Assembly: GCA_014804655.1 (NCBI GenBank)
Contig: JAAUZK010000006.1
Span: 32,104-96,103, forward strand
DNA length: 64,000 nucleotides
From: Lachnospiraceae bacterium
Lineage (GTDB): Bacteria > Bacillota > Clostridia > Lachnospirales > Lachnospiraceae
Direction of reading: 5' to 3'
The translations under genes and the position numbers were made by a program. The notes below the pieces were generated by a model that made no database searches, was not told the DNA's origin, and worked only from the letters and a program-made list of their open reading frames with translations. Shown in pieces: positions 8,847-17,292 of the stretch (positions are counted from its first letter, which is position 1; each line of letters opens with the position of its first letter).

Positions 8847-10060
8847 AGGCTTTCAGAAGACTGTGTATTGCAGTGATAATTATATTTCTTTTGCTGACGG
8901 CGGTATTGAATCTGTTTCTTGTGGGAGCGAAAAACAGTAATGAAGTCATTTATCGTGTTGAAGCCAAGCGGCTTGCAGATGAGATAGCGGAAACAGGAAA
9001 TTATGACCTTGAAAAATATCCCCACATTGCGGGCGTGTTCACGGGTGATGACGGCGAACTGTACACCTCCGATGAGCATTATCTGATTATAGAAGCAGGC
9101 GGAAGGCTTTACCGTGTTGAGTATACTGTAGGAAACGGACAGCACAGCATTGCGGCAATAAACTGTGTATTGGGTGTGCTGTTTGTGCTAATGATTGGTC
9201 TTTTGCATAATATCCGAAGGCATATCATCGTGCCGCTCGGCAGGCTGAACGATATTCCGAAAGAGCTTGCAAGGGGCAATCTTGCTGTCCCGATTCCGGA
9301 GGAAAAAAGCCGTTTCTTCGGAAAATTCACGTGGGGTGTGAATCTTTTGCGTGAGAGTATTGAGGACAGTCGCAAAAAAGAAATCACGATGCAGAGGGAT
9401 AAAAAACTCTTGCTGCTCTCTCTTTCCCACGACATCAAAACGCCTTTGTCGGCAATTAAGCTGAATGCAAAGGCGCTTGCAAAAGGATTATACAAGGCCG
9501 AGGAAAAACGACGTGCTGCTGCTGAGAGTATCAATACCCGTGCAGATGAAATAGAGCGTTTTGTAAGCGAGATTACAAAGGCGGCAAGCGAGGACTTTAT
9601 GAGCTTTGAGGTCACAAAGGGAGAGGCTTTCTTAAGCGATATCATCACAAGAATAGATGCGAGATATGCTCCCCAGCTTGCCATGTCGGGAACGGAGTTT
9701 GTGATTCAGAAATATGATGACTGTATTCTTTCCTGCGACCCTGACCGCCTTGCAGAGTGTCTGCAAAATCTGATTGAAAATGCGATTAAATACGGTGACG
9801 GCAGACGAATTGAGATCAGCTTTGATAAAATGGACGGCTGTGAGCTTATCACGGTATCAAATACAGGTTGTACGCTTGAGGCGAAAGAACTGCCGCAGAT
9901 ATTCGAGAGCTTTCATCGTGGAAGTAATGCGGACAAGGTACCGGGCAACGGGCTTGGACTTTTTATCTGCAAACGGTTGATGTCGCTTATGGGCGGAGAG
10001 GTGTATGCGGATATTCGTGATGAATGCTTCTATATAACGCTTGTTGTTAAAATGGCGTAA
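8843..10060 (+). CDS. Membrane sensor histidine kinase
   Basis: Partner of the preceding regulator. Two membrane helices (about 7-29 and 108-128) enclose a small extracytoplasmic domain of about 75 residues. A HAMP-like linker follows, then the phosphoacceptor histidine in SLSHDIKTPLSAI, the N box QNLIENAIKYGDG and the G2 box GNGLGLFICKRLM. Length 405 aa. The small sensor loop is larger than in BceS-type intramembrane kinases, so direct ligand sensing is possible. Base composition and codon choice look like the permease and ATPase and unlike rsgA, supporting joint acquisition of the four genes. Confidence 0.92.
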   Translation: MKAFRRLCIAVIIIFLLLTAVLNLFLVGAKNSNEVIYRVEAKRLADEIAETGNYDLEKYPHIAGVFTGDDGELYTSDEHYLIIEAGGRLYRVEYTVGNGQHSIAAINCVLGVLFVLMIGLLHNIRRHIIVPLGRLNDIPKELARGNLAVPIPEEKSRFFGKFTWGVNLLRESIEDSRKKEITMQRDKKLLLLSLSHDIKTPLSAIKLNAKALAKGLYKAEEKRRAAAESINTRADEIERFVSEITKAASEDFMSFEVTKGEAFLSDIITRIDARYAPQLAMSGTEFVIQKYDDCILSCDPDRLAECLQNLIENAIKYGDGRRIEISFDKMDGCELITVSNTGCTLEAKELPQIFESFHRGSNADKVPGNGLGLFICKRLMSLMGGEVYADIRDECFYITLVVKMA

Positions 10061-10208
10061 AGTGACAGTTATTTGTTTAGGAGCGAAAATCGTAACCCTA
10101 TGTATGCAACGGCTGCCGTGGGTTAAAGAAATGCACCCTGACAAAGACGATCTGTAGTGCGCTGAGGAAATAGCTCGTTTAGGCAGGAGTTTGCGAAGTA
10201 AATCTCAC

Positions 10209-10231
10209 AATCGAGTGTGGCTCGATTTTTT
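10209..10231 (+). terminator. Intrinsic terminator of the exporter/two-component cassette
   Basis: AATCGAG at 10209-10215 pairs with CTCGATT at 10221-10227 across a 5-base loop, followed by a run of six T. It ends the four-gene cassette. Confidence 0.8.
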
Positions 10232-10333
10232 ATGCCACCGTGAACTAAGGAAGAAAGAAGACGGTAATAGCAGAAAGATCGTTAATACACTCCGCAATAT
10301 ACAGTGGTACAGTGGAAATATAAAATCCTGTAA

Positions 10334-10362
10334 TTTACTTTTGGGCCTTACTATGCTATACT
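10334..10362 (+). promoter_or_regulatory. Sigma-A-like promoter for ychF
   Basis: -35 TTTACT (10334-10339), 17-base spacer, -10 TATACT (10357-10362). The leader to the ychF start is about 85 bases. Confidence 0.6.
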
Positions 10363-10453
10363 ATCATAGCTGTTGAGGCTTTTTCTATTTTAAGTAATAT
10401 GGAAATATAAATGAAATGAATGAAAATGAGTAAACATGGAGGAATAAGATAAA

Positions 10454-11551
10454 ATGAAATTAGGCATAGTAGGGCTCCCCAACGTGGGCAAGAGCACCCT
10501 TTTTAATTCACTGACCAAAGCGGGCGCGGAATCCGCGAACTATCCGTTCTGTACTATCGACCCGAACATCGGTATCGTGTCGGTGCCGGACGAGAGATTG
10601 AAACTTCTGGGTGATATGTATCACTCGAAAAAAGTAACGCCGGCTACGATCGAATTTGTGGATATCGCCGGCCTGGTGAAGGGCGCGTCTAAGGGAGAAG
10701 GACTGGGCAACCAGTTTTTAAGCAATATCCGTGAAGTAGACGCGGTCGTGCATGTAGTGAGATGTTTCGAGGACAGTAATATCGTACACGTGGACGGCAC
10801 TATCGACCCGCTGCGGGATATCGAGACCATTAATCTGGAATTGATCTTCTCTGATATTGAGATTCTGGACAGAAGAATCGCCAAGACCGCCAAGGTGGCG
10901 AAGATGGATAAGACGGTTGCCAAAGAGTATGCACTTCTTGAGAGAATCAAGGCGCATCTGGAAGAAGGCAATCTGGCGAAAGGATTCGAGACGGAAGATG
11001 AAGACGAGGCGGCGCTTCTTGCGTCCTATAATTTGTTGACCTATAAGCCGGTGATCTTCGCGGCGAACGTGGCGGAGGACGATCTGTCGGACGACGGCGC
11101 TTCCAATGCGGGTGTGGCGAAAGTGAAGGAGTTTGCTGCAGCAAACGACAGTGAGGTATTCGTGATCTGTGCGCAGATTGAACAGGAAATTGCAGAGCTG
11201 GATGAGGAAGAGACGGCGATGTTCTTAGAAGATCTGGGGCTGTCCGAATCCGGGCTGCAGAAGCTGATTAAGGCAAGCTATCGGATTCTGGGGCTGATGA
11301 GCTTCCTTACGGCAGGAGAAGATGAGACGAGAGCATGGACCATTAAGATTGGTACGAAGGCGCCCCAAGCAGCCGGTAAGATACATACCGATTTCGAGAG
11401 AGGATTTATTAAGGCGGAAGTGGTCAATTATAAGGATCTGCTGGAACAAGGCTCTCTTGCGGCAGCCAGAGAGAAGGGTCTGGTCGGTATGGAAGGAAAA
11501 GATTATATTGTGCAAGACGGTGATGTGATATTGTTTCGGTTCAACGTATAA
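10454..11551 (+). CDS. ychF: Obg-family nucleotide-binding protein YchF
   Basis: Universally conserved P-loop NTPase of the Obg family, which in studied species prefers ATP and binds ribosomes. Motifs: G1 [12 protein letters not shown] at residues 6-17, switch [22 protein letters not shown], a coiled-coil insertion (about 130-200), and the C-terminal TGS domain ending [13 protein letters not shown]. The 365-aa length is exact for the family. ATG start with GGAGGAATAAGATAAA upstream. It is a single-gene unit with its own promoter. Confidence 0.97.
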   Translation: MKLGIVGLPNVGKSTLFNSLTKAGAESANYPFCTIDPNIGIVSVPDERLKLLGDMYHSKKVTPATIEFVDIAGLVKGASKGEGLGNQFLSNIREVDAVVHVVRCFEDSNIVHVDGTIDPLRDIETINLELIFSDIEILDRRIAKTAKVAKMDKTVAKEYALLERIKAHLEEGNLAKGFETEDEDEAALLASYNLLTYKPVIFAANVAEDDLSDDGASNAGVAKVKEFAAANDSEVFVICAQIEQEIAELDEEETAMFLEDLGLSESGLQKLIKASYRILGLMSFLTAGEDETRAWTIKIGTKAPQAAGKIHTDFERGFIKAEVVNYKDLLEQGSLAAAREKGLVGMEGKDYIVQDGDVILFRFNV

Positions 11552-11560
11552 TAGCAATGA

Positions 11561-11688
11561 GCAGCTGCGCCTACGGATATGTAATATGCGTGACTGCTCG
11601 CAGGCAAAGCATATTGCATATCTGTAGGCATAGGGCGAATGCCCGACATGAAATAGACTGCGTCAGCAGTCTATGAATGGCAGCTGCG
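11561..11688. repeat. Structured intergenic element between ychF and lgt
   Basis: A 21-base arm (11569-11589) and its complement (11609-11629) form a full stem around a 19-base loop; the only two deviations from perfect complementarity are G-T pairs that become G-U wobbles in RNA. Two smaller hairpins follow, GGGC/GCCC at 11633-11644 and AGACTGC/GCAGTCT at 11655-11672. The element is bracketed by two copies of GCAGCTGCG, at 11561-11569 and 11680-11688. Confidence 0.7.
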
Positions 11689-11718
11689 GATTACCGTGTT
11701 TACAAAGAAGGAGTTATT

Positions 11719-12654
11719 GTGCAGGACATAATGAATGTGACGGACATTGCGTTCCCGAACCTTGGAATCTATTTGAATCATGTGCCGAAGAGTTTCAGTA
11801 TCTTCGGGTTTCAGGTCGCTCTATACGGCGTGATCATCGGAATCGGCGTTTTATGCGGTGTACTGATGGCCGCCCATGTAGCGAAGAAGGAGAATCTGGA
11901 TCCGGATCTGATCTGGGATTTTGCCATTTATGCCATTATTTTTTCCATCATCGGAGCAAGGATCTATTATGTGGTTTTCCAGTGGGATATGTATAAGAAC
12001 AACCTGATCGGCATATTGAATCTGCGAAACGGCGGGCTGGCGATCTACGGCGCGGTGATTGCGGCGTTTACTACAATGTGGGTATACTGCAAAGTGAAGA
12101 AATGCAGTTTCCTGCAGCTCGCGGATATCTGTGTTCCCGGGCTGGTGCTCGGACAGGTGATCGGCCGCTGGGGCAATTTTACAAATCGGGAAGTATTCGG
12201 CGAGTACACGGGGAATTTGCTGGCCATGCGGCTGCCGGTGGAAGCAGTCAGGAGCGTTGATATTTCGGAGAACATAGCGGGGCATATTGCCGAGGGAACG
12301 AATTATATACAGGTACACCCTACATTCCTCTATGAGAGTTTATGGAATCTGGCGCTTCTTCTGATTATGCTGGCATACAGGCAGCATAAGAAATTTCAGG
12401 GCGAGATGTGGCTGCTGTATCTGGGCGGTTATGGTCTGGGTAGGGCATGGATCGAGGGAATCCGTACGGACACGCTCTTTATCCCTCATACGACACTGGC
12501 AGTATCCCAAGTGTTGGCAGTGACACTTTTCGTGGTGTCGCTTGCGGCGGATATTTTGATCCGCAGACGATTAGCAAGGGGTGTGAGTACGCCGGTTGCG
12601 ACGGTGCAGGCAGGATTGAATCAGGCGGAAGAGGAACAAGAAGAGGATAAATGA
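11719..12654 (+). CDS. lgt: Prolipoprotein diacylglyceryl transferase
   Basis: Integral membrane enzyme that transfers diacylglycerol from phosphatidylglycerol to the lipobox cysteine of prolipoproteins. Seven or so membrane helices and the Lgt signature GRWGNFTNREVFGEYTG are visible, with the catalytic-region HPTFLYESLWN block. The start is placed at GTG 11719 because AGGAG lies 5 bases upstream; an in-frame ATG at 11677 falls inside the structured repeat and lacks a ribosome site. From 11719 the protein is 311 aa with a short acidic C-terminal tail. Confidence 0.94.
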   Translation: MQDIMNVTDIAFPNLGIYLNHVPKSFSIFGFQVALYGVIIGIGVLCGVLMAAHVAKKENLDPDLIWDFAIYAIIFSIIGARIYYVVFQWDMYKNNLIGILNLRNGGLAIYGAVIAAFTTMWVYCKVKKCSFLQLADICVPGLVLGQVIGRWGNFTNREVFGEYTGNLLAMRLPVEAVRSVDISENIAGHIAEGTNYIQVHPTFLYESLWNLALLLIMLAYRQHKKFQGEMWLLYLGGYGLGRAWIEGIRTDTLFIPHTTLAVSQVLAVTLFVVSLAADILIRRRLARGVSTPVATVQAGLNQAEEEQEEDK

Positions 12655-12660
12655 GGAAAA

Positions 12661-12724
12661 ACAAATAAGAGAGGACTTTCGTCCGGCTCGAGTCGAGTCG
12701 AACGGAGGTCCTTTTTCTTATTTG
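12661..12724 (+). terminator. Large symmetric terminator after lgt
   Basis: Outer arms ACAAATAAGA (12661-12670) and TCTTATTTGT (12715-12724) are perfectly complementary; inside, AGGACTTTCGT pairs with ACGGAGGTCCT with G-U pairs. T-rich on one side and A-rich on the other, so it could work in both directions. It separates lgt from the division cluster. Confidence 0.75.
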
Positions 12725-12764
12725 TCCGCAGTATTAAAAAATCCCGATTTTACGCAACTTTTCC

Positions 12765-12793
12765 TTGCATTATCCCCTTATATAGTATAAAAT
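12765..12793 (+). promoter_or_regulatory. Promoter of the mraZ division cluster
   Basis: -35 TTGCAT (12765-12770), 17-base spacer, -10 TAAAAT (12788-12793); TATAAA at 12786 is an alternative -10. Transcription would start about 12800, right at the MraZ boxes, leaving a leader of about 175 bases. Confidence 0.6.
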
Positions 12794-12800
12794 TAGATTA

Positions 12801-12840
12801 AAAGTGGTGGAAAGTGGTACAAAGTGGAATGAAGTGGAGA
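12801..12840 (+). promoter_or_regulatory. MraZ operator: four phased boxes
   Basis: Four 10-base units in perfect register start at 12801, 12811, 12821 and 12831. Three begin AAAGTGG and the fourth GAAGTGG. MraZ represses its own cluster by binding tandem GTG-containing boxes spaced one helical turn apart, and AAAGTG-type boxes are known from Mollicutes. The position just at the expected transcription start fits autorepression. Confidence 0.88.
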
Positions 12841-12977
12841 AAACAGACCGCAGATTTCCCAAAATGGACCTGAATTTCCGTGGCAGACCACTTACATGTT
12901 ACAGACGCGCATGCGGTCATATGGAAGACAATATGACCATAGTGAAGATACATGGATGCGCAGGGCAAAGGTGATCG

Positions 12978-13412
12978 ATGATGTTTATGGGCGAATACAA
13001 TCACACAATCGACACCAAAGGCAGGCTGATCATCCCTTCGAAATTCAGGGAAGCGCTGGGAGATACCTTCGTGGTAACGAAAGGGCTGGATGGCTGCCTG
13101 TTTGTGTATGACAATGAAGAATGGAGCGCATTCGAAGAGAAGCTGAAAGCCCTGCCCATTACGAATAAAGAGGCCAGACAGTTCGTGAGATTCTTTCTGG
13201 CGGGGGCAGCGGAAGTAGAAGTGGATAAACAGGGAAGAATCCTTGTTCCGAACATTTTGAGAGAATTCGCACAGATCAGTAAAGATGTGGTACTGATCGG
13301 TGTGGCAAGCCGGATAGAGATCTGGAGCAAAGAACGGTTCGACGGTATGGCAGCATACGAGGATATGGATGAGATCGCAGAGCATATGGCGCAGCTCGGA
13401 CTGGGAATATAA
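12978..13412 (+). CDS. mraZ: Transcriptional regulator MraZ
   Basis: Ring-forming DNA-binding protein with two AbrB/SpoVT-like halves that regulates the dcw cluster. The start region reads [20 protein letters not shown], the family N-terminus; the second half shows [14 protein letters not shown]. The exact start is ATG 12978 or 12981, following AAAGGTGATCG. Length 144 aa is normal. It is the first gene of the division cluster and its own operator boxes lie 140-180 bases upstream. Confidence 0.95.
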   Translation: MMFMGEYNHTIDTKGRLIIPSKFREALGDTFVVTKGLDGCLFVYDNEEWSAFEEKLKALPITNKEARQFVRFFLAGAAEVEVDKQGRILVPNILREFAQISKDVVLIGVASRIEIWSKERFDGMAAYEDMDEIAEHMAQLGLGI

Positions 13413-13451
13413 GAGCAGCAGGAACAGCGTGCTTTGCTGCAGAGGTTAGAG

Positions 13452-14387
13452 ATGGAATTTAAACATACATCAGTTCTTTTAGAGGAAACGATAGATAATC
13501 TGCAGATCAGACCGGACGGGGTCTATGTGGACGGTACGCTGGGCGGTGGCGGGCATGCCTGCCGCGTTGCCGGGGCGCTTGGAGAAAACGGAAGGCTCAT
13601 CGGCATTGACCAGGATGAAGCTGCTATAGAGGCAGCAGGATTAAGGCTGAAACCTTTTGAGCGGAAGGTGACATTGATTCGCGACAATTACCGTAATGCA
13701 CGGACGGCGCTTAGACAGATAGGGATTGAGAAAGCAGACGGAATCGTGCTGGATCTGGGAGTATCGTCTTTCCAGCTGGACAATGCAGAGAGAGGATTTT
13801 CCTATAAATATGATACGGCACTGGACATGCGGATGGATCTGCGGCAGTCACTGACCGCGGCGGATATCGTGAATCAGTATACGGAAATGCAGCTTTATCA
13901 TGTGATCAGGGATTACGGAGAAGAGCAATTTGCCAAGAATATCGCAAAGCATATCGTAAACGCCAGAACGGACAAGCCCATAGAGACTACGGGACAGCTC
14001 AATGAGATTATCAAGGCAGCGATACCGGCGAAGATGAGGGCGACGGGAGGGCATCCCTCCAAGAGAACATTTCAGGCGATTCGAATCGAGTGCAATCGGG
14101 AACTGGAAGTGCTCAGGGATTCGCTGGACGAGCTTATCGATATGTTAAATCCGGGCGGAAGAATCTGTATCATCACATTTCATTCGCTGGAAGACAGGAT
14201 CGTGAAAACGGCTTTTAAGAAAAATGAAAATCCTTGTACGTGTCCGCCGGATTTTCCGGTGTGTGTATGCGGGCAGGTGTCGAGAGGCAGAGTTATCACC
14301 AGAAAACCGATTCTGCCGTCACCGGAAGAACTGGAGAATAATAAGAGAGCCAAAAGTGCAAAACTCAGAGTTTTTGAGAAGAAATAA
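13452..14387 (+). CDS. rsmH: 16S rRNA (cytosine(1402)-N4)-methyltransferase
   Basis: SAM-dependent methyltransferase acting on 16S rRNA C1402. The SAM site GTLGGGGHA, the [11 protein letters not shown] block, the [13 protein letters not shown] helix and the C-terminal [10 protein letters not shown] are all present. The start is set at ATG 13452 ([14 protein letters not shown], the normal N-terminus) with AGAGGTTAGAG just upstream; the TTG at 13434 lacks support. 311-312 aa. Confidence 0.96.
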   Translation: MEFKHTSVLLEETIDNLQIRPDGVYVDGTLGGGGHACRVAGALGENGRLIGIDQDEAAIEAAGLRLKPFERKVTLIRDNYRNARTALRQIGIEKADGIVLDLGVSSFQLDNAERGFSYKYDTALDMRMDLRQSLTAADIVNQYTEMQLYHVIRDYGEEQFAKNIAKHIVNARTDKPIETTGQLNEIIKAAIPAKMRATGGHPSKRTFQAIRIECNRELEVLRDSLDELIDMLNPGGRICIITFHSLEDRIVKTAFKKNENPCTCPPDFPVCVCGQVSRGRVITRKPILPSPEELENNKRAKSAKLRVFEKK

Positions 14388-14446
14388 TATCGCAAGGCTG
14401 CGGTGAAGAGAAGTAGAAACAAAGTAATAGAGGGGAAAGAAAGATC

Positions 14447-14932
14447 ATGGCGTCAACGCAAAGAGCAGTAAACCGAAACCGTATGACTGATGGAAGAAAT
14501 CGCTATTATGTGCAGGGCAGCGCAGTCAGAAAGTTAGATGTCACGAAAGAAATCGAGAGTAGGCCGCAGAAGAAGATCAGCAACACGGCACGCAAGAACA
14601 GAGAAAAAGCGAAGCATATGAGCGCGGGATATGTGTTATTCTTATGCGCAGCGCTTGTAGTGACAGGATTTATTCTGGTTAATTACATTGGATTGCAGTC
14701 GGATATTACCAGCAGTGTGAAGCATATTTCCACACTGGAGAAGCAGCTTAATGATTTAAAGCTTGCAAATGATGAGGAATATAGTAGAATAACAAGTAGT
14801 GTAAACTTAGAAGAGGTCAAGAGGATCGCGCTTCAGGAGCTTGGTATGCAGTATGCAAAAGAGGGACAGATCATTTCTTTCAGAAGTGAGAATAATGATT
14901 ATGTCAAGCAGATGGCAGACATTCCACAATAG
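14447..14932 (+). CDS. ftsL: FtsL-like division protein
   Basis: Small bitopic division protein. A basic cytoplasmic N-terminus (about 1-62) is followed by one membrane helix (about 64-86, YVLFLCAALVVTGFILVNYI) and an extracellular coiled-coil with Leu/Ile heptads (about 88-125). Sequence conservation in FtsL is low, so the call rests on topology and its place between rsmH and a class B PBP. The ribosome site AGGGGAAAGAAAGATC precedes ATG 14447. Confidence 0.82.
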   Translation: MASTQRAVNRNRMTDGRNRYYVQGSAVRKLDVTKEIESRPQKKISNTARKNREKAKHMSAGYVLFLCAALVVTGFILVNYIGLQSDITSSVKHISTLEKQLNDLKLANDEEYSRITSSVNLEEVKRIALQELGMQYAKEGQIISFRSENNDYVKQMADIPQ

Positions 14933-14963
14933 TACCATTCAGCGTTCCTAAGTAGGTGAGTAT

Positions 14964-17222
14964 TTGGACAGTCAGGTAAGCAGAAGAAGTTCCGTCAACA
15001 GATTTACAATTAAAATGCAGAAAAAGCTGCTGGTGTTGTTTCTTATAATATTGGCGGCTTTTGCAGGGCTCAGCGCACAGTTGTATCTGATCACCAGAGA
15101 CAACGGTGAGGAGTATAAGAGACAGGTATTGTCGCAGCAAGAGTATGACTCGACGACAATACCTTTTAAGCGTGGTGACATCACGGACTCCAACGGTACG
15201 ATTCTGGCGGTCAGCAATAAAGTGTACAATGTCATACTGGATACGAAAATCCTGATGCGTAAGGAAGAAAATCTGGAGCCTACACTGAGTGCGCTGAAAC
15301 GCTGCTTCAATATTGATACTAATGAGGTGAGAAGCTATATTGCGAGTCATCCGGAGTCTTCTTACTATGTGATGGCGAGGCGCGTGGAATATGAGAAGAT
15401 GAACGCTTTTCAGGAGCTGGCGAAGGATCCGGAGGCCGGTGCGAACATTGCGGGTGTGTGGTTTGAGAGCGAGTATAAGAGAGAATATCCAAACGGATCA
15501 TTGGCTTGTGATGTGATCGGATTTACTACCAGTGACAATCGGGGAACGTACGGGCTGGAAGAATATTATAATGATATATTGAGCGGAATCAACGGCAGAG
15601 AGTACGGTTACCTGAATGATGATTCCAATCTGGAGCGGACTACCATAGCGGCACAGGATGGCTGCAATATACAGTCATCCATCGATGCCAATGTCCAGAG
15701 CATTGTGGAAAAATATTTAAAGGAGTTTAACGAGGAGTATAAGGACAATTATAGACCTGGCAACGGAGCGGAGAACGTCGGATGTATCATTATGGAGGTG
15801 AATACGGGCAGAGTGCTGGCGATGGCAGGATATCCGGATTTTGATCTGAATGATACGAGAAACACGGAGAATCTGATCGGAATGCCGCTTGTGGATGACA
15901 AGGGAATGCGCACGGGAGAGTATGTAACACAGGAGATTATAGATGGCATGAATGATCAGGCCATGTACCTGCAGTTAAATGCTCTGTGGAAGAATTTCTG
16001 TATTGTAGATACTTATGAACCGGGGTCTGTGGCGAAGCCTTTTACGGTAGCGGCAGCGCTTGAGAGCGGCGCAATTACCGGTACGGAGTCTTATAACTGT
16101 GAGGGCTCTCTGCATGTGGGAGATCATGATATCAGCTGCCATCAGACATTTGGAGACGGATACCTTACCGTGCAGCAGGGGATTGAGCGGTCCTGTAACG
16201 TGGTGCTGATGAATGTGGCGTTTGCACTGGGTAAAGATCGTTTTGTTGACTATCAGCATCTGTTTGGCTTTGGTCTGAAGACGAATATTGATCTGGCGGG
16301 TGAGGCGCGGACAGTGACAATGGTGTTCAATAAGAAGACGATTGGGCCTACGGATCTTGCCACCAATTCTTTCGGACAGAGTTTTAATGCGACCATGATA
16401 CAGATGATCACGGGATTCTGCTCTCTCATCAACGGCGGCTACTATTATGAGCCTCATGTTGTGGATAAGATTACAACAGCGGACGGCGCCACACGGGAGA
16501 ATGTGCAGCCGAGGGTGCTGAAACAGACGGTTTCCCAGTCTACCAGCGAGACGATCAAAGAATTCTGTAATACCGTCGTGACCGGTGAGAAGGGCACGGG
16601 TAAGACCGCAAGGCCGGCAGGGTATATGATTGGCGGTAAGACAGGGACGGCGGAGACGCTGCCCCGTAAGAATAAAGAGTACGTAGTGTCCTTTATGGGT
16701 TATGCACCGGCGGATAATCCGGAGATCGCCATCTATGTTGTAGTGGACAGGCCTAATGTGTTTGCGCAGGATGATGCGAAGTATGCTACGAGGATCGTCA
16801 AGAAAATATTGACGGAAGTACTTCCTTATCTGAATATTTTCATGACGGAGGAACTCAGCGATACGGAGCGGGAGGAGCTGGAGGCTCTGCAGATCCAGAT
16901 CAGAACACCGGAACCGGCAGGTGAAGAAGAACAGTTGGATGAGGAAGGCAATCCCATCGATCCGGATGGTGAGCAGGCCGGGGAAGAGGAAGAAGAAGGA
17001 GAAACGCCGGAGGCTGCCGCAGCGCGGGAGAGATGGAAGAGCTTCCCGAAGGACCCGGAGACGGGCTATTTGAAAGATCCCGATACCGGGCATTTGTATG
17101 ATCCGGAGACAGGTACACAGGTGTATGGCGGCAGCCTCGTGGATGATGAGGCACAAGAAGAACCGGAGAACGGACCGGAAGGGGAAGAGACCCCACAGGA
17201 AGAGCCGGAGACAACAGAATAG
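14964..17222 (+). CDS. Class B penicillin-binding protein (FtsI/PBP2-like) with acidic repeat tail
   Basis: Monofunctional transpeptidase that crosslinks septal or spore peptidoglycan. One N-terminal membrane helix (about 22-44), a PBP dimerisation domain (about 55-215) and a transpeptidase domain with all three motifs: SVAK in YEPGSVAKPF, SCN in RSCNVVLMN and KTGT in GGKTGTAE. No PASTA domain is seen. Instead the C-terminus (about 640-752) is a very acidic, Glu/Pro-rich tail containing three DP[E/D]TG units at an 8-residue period (697-717). The start is TTG 14964, 3 bases after AGGTGAG. Whether it is the vegetative FtsI or the sporulation paralogue cannot be told from sequence alone. Confidence 0.9.
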   Translation: MDSQVSRRSSVNRFTIKMQKKLLVLFLIILAAFAGLSAQLYLITRDNGEEYKRQVLSQQEYDSTTIPFKRGDITDSNGTILAVSNKVYNVILDTKILMRKEENLEPTLSALKRCFNIDTNEVRSYIASHPESSYYVMARRVEYEKMNAFQELAKDPEAGANIAGVWFESEYKREYPNGSLACDVIGFTTSDNRGTYGLEEYYNDILSGINGREYGYLNDDSNLERTTIAAQDGCNIQSSIDANVQSIVEKYLKEFNEEYKDNYRPGNGAENVGCIIMEVNTGRVLAMAGYPDFDLNDTRNTENLIGMPLVDDKGMRTGEYVTQEIIDGMNDQAMYLQLNALWKNFCIVDTYEPGSVAKPFTVAAALESGAITGTESYNCEGSLHVGDHDISCHQTFGDGYLTVQQGIERSCNVVLMNVAFALGKDRFVDYQHLFGFGLKTNIDLAGEARTVTMVFNKKTIGPTDLATNSFGQSFNATMIQMITGFCSLINGGYYYEPHVVDKITTADGATRENVQPRVLKQTVSQSTSETIKEFCNTVVTGEKGTGKTARPAGYMIGGKTGTAETLPRKNKEYVVSFMGYAPADNPEIAIYVVVDRPNVFAQDDAKYATRIVKKILTEVLPYLNIFMTEELSDTEREELEALQIQIRTPEPAGEEEQLDEEGNPIDPDGEQAGEEEEEGETPEAAAARERWKSFPKDPETGYLKDPDTGHLYDPETGTQVYGGSLVDDEAQEEPENGPEGEETPQEEPETTE

Positions 17223-17236
17223 AGCAAATTAAGAAT

Positions 17237-17289
17237 AACCTCATAAAAACGGTAATAAATTATATTAATACCTTTTTGTGAGGTTTTTT
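17237..17289 (+). terminator. Terminator-like hairpin between the two PBP genes, containing the downstream ribosome site
   Basis: AACCTCATAAAAA (17237-17249) pairs with TTTTTGTGAGGTT (17273-17285), with GGTA/TACC continuing the stem inward, and is followed by a T run. The GTGAGG in the 3' arm (17278-17283) is also the best ribosome site for ATG 17293, so the fold would hide it. It may set the level of the downstream genes by termination, by translation, or both. Confidence 0.7.
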
Positions 17290-17292
17290 CGT

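Larger units (their letters stand above)
10061..10453. other. Intergenic region between sensor kinase and ychF
   Basis: 393 bases without a convincing gene. It contains an intrinsic terminator at 10209 and a sigma-A-like promoter at 10334, both listed separately. A short open frame at 10191-10376 has no ribosome site and no recognisable content. Confidence 0.6.

Noticed and set aside
9857-10144. Minus-strand frame over the end of the sensor kinase
   Set aside because: Shadow of the HATPase domain.
11677-11718. ATG 11677 as start of lgt
   Set aside because: It lies in the structured repeat without a ribosome site, whereas GTG 11719 has AGGAG at 5 bases.
15975-17156. 393-codon open frame antisense to the first PBP gene
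   Set aside because: No ribosome site, Arg/His/Ile-rich text without domains, and it mirrors a clear class B PBP gene.
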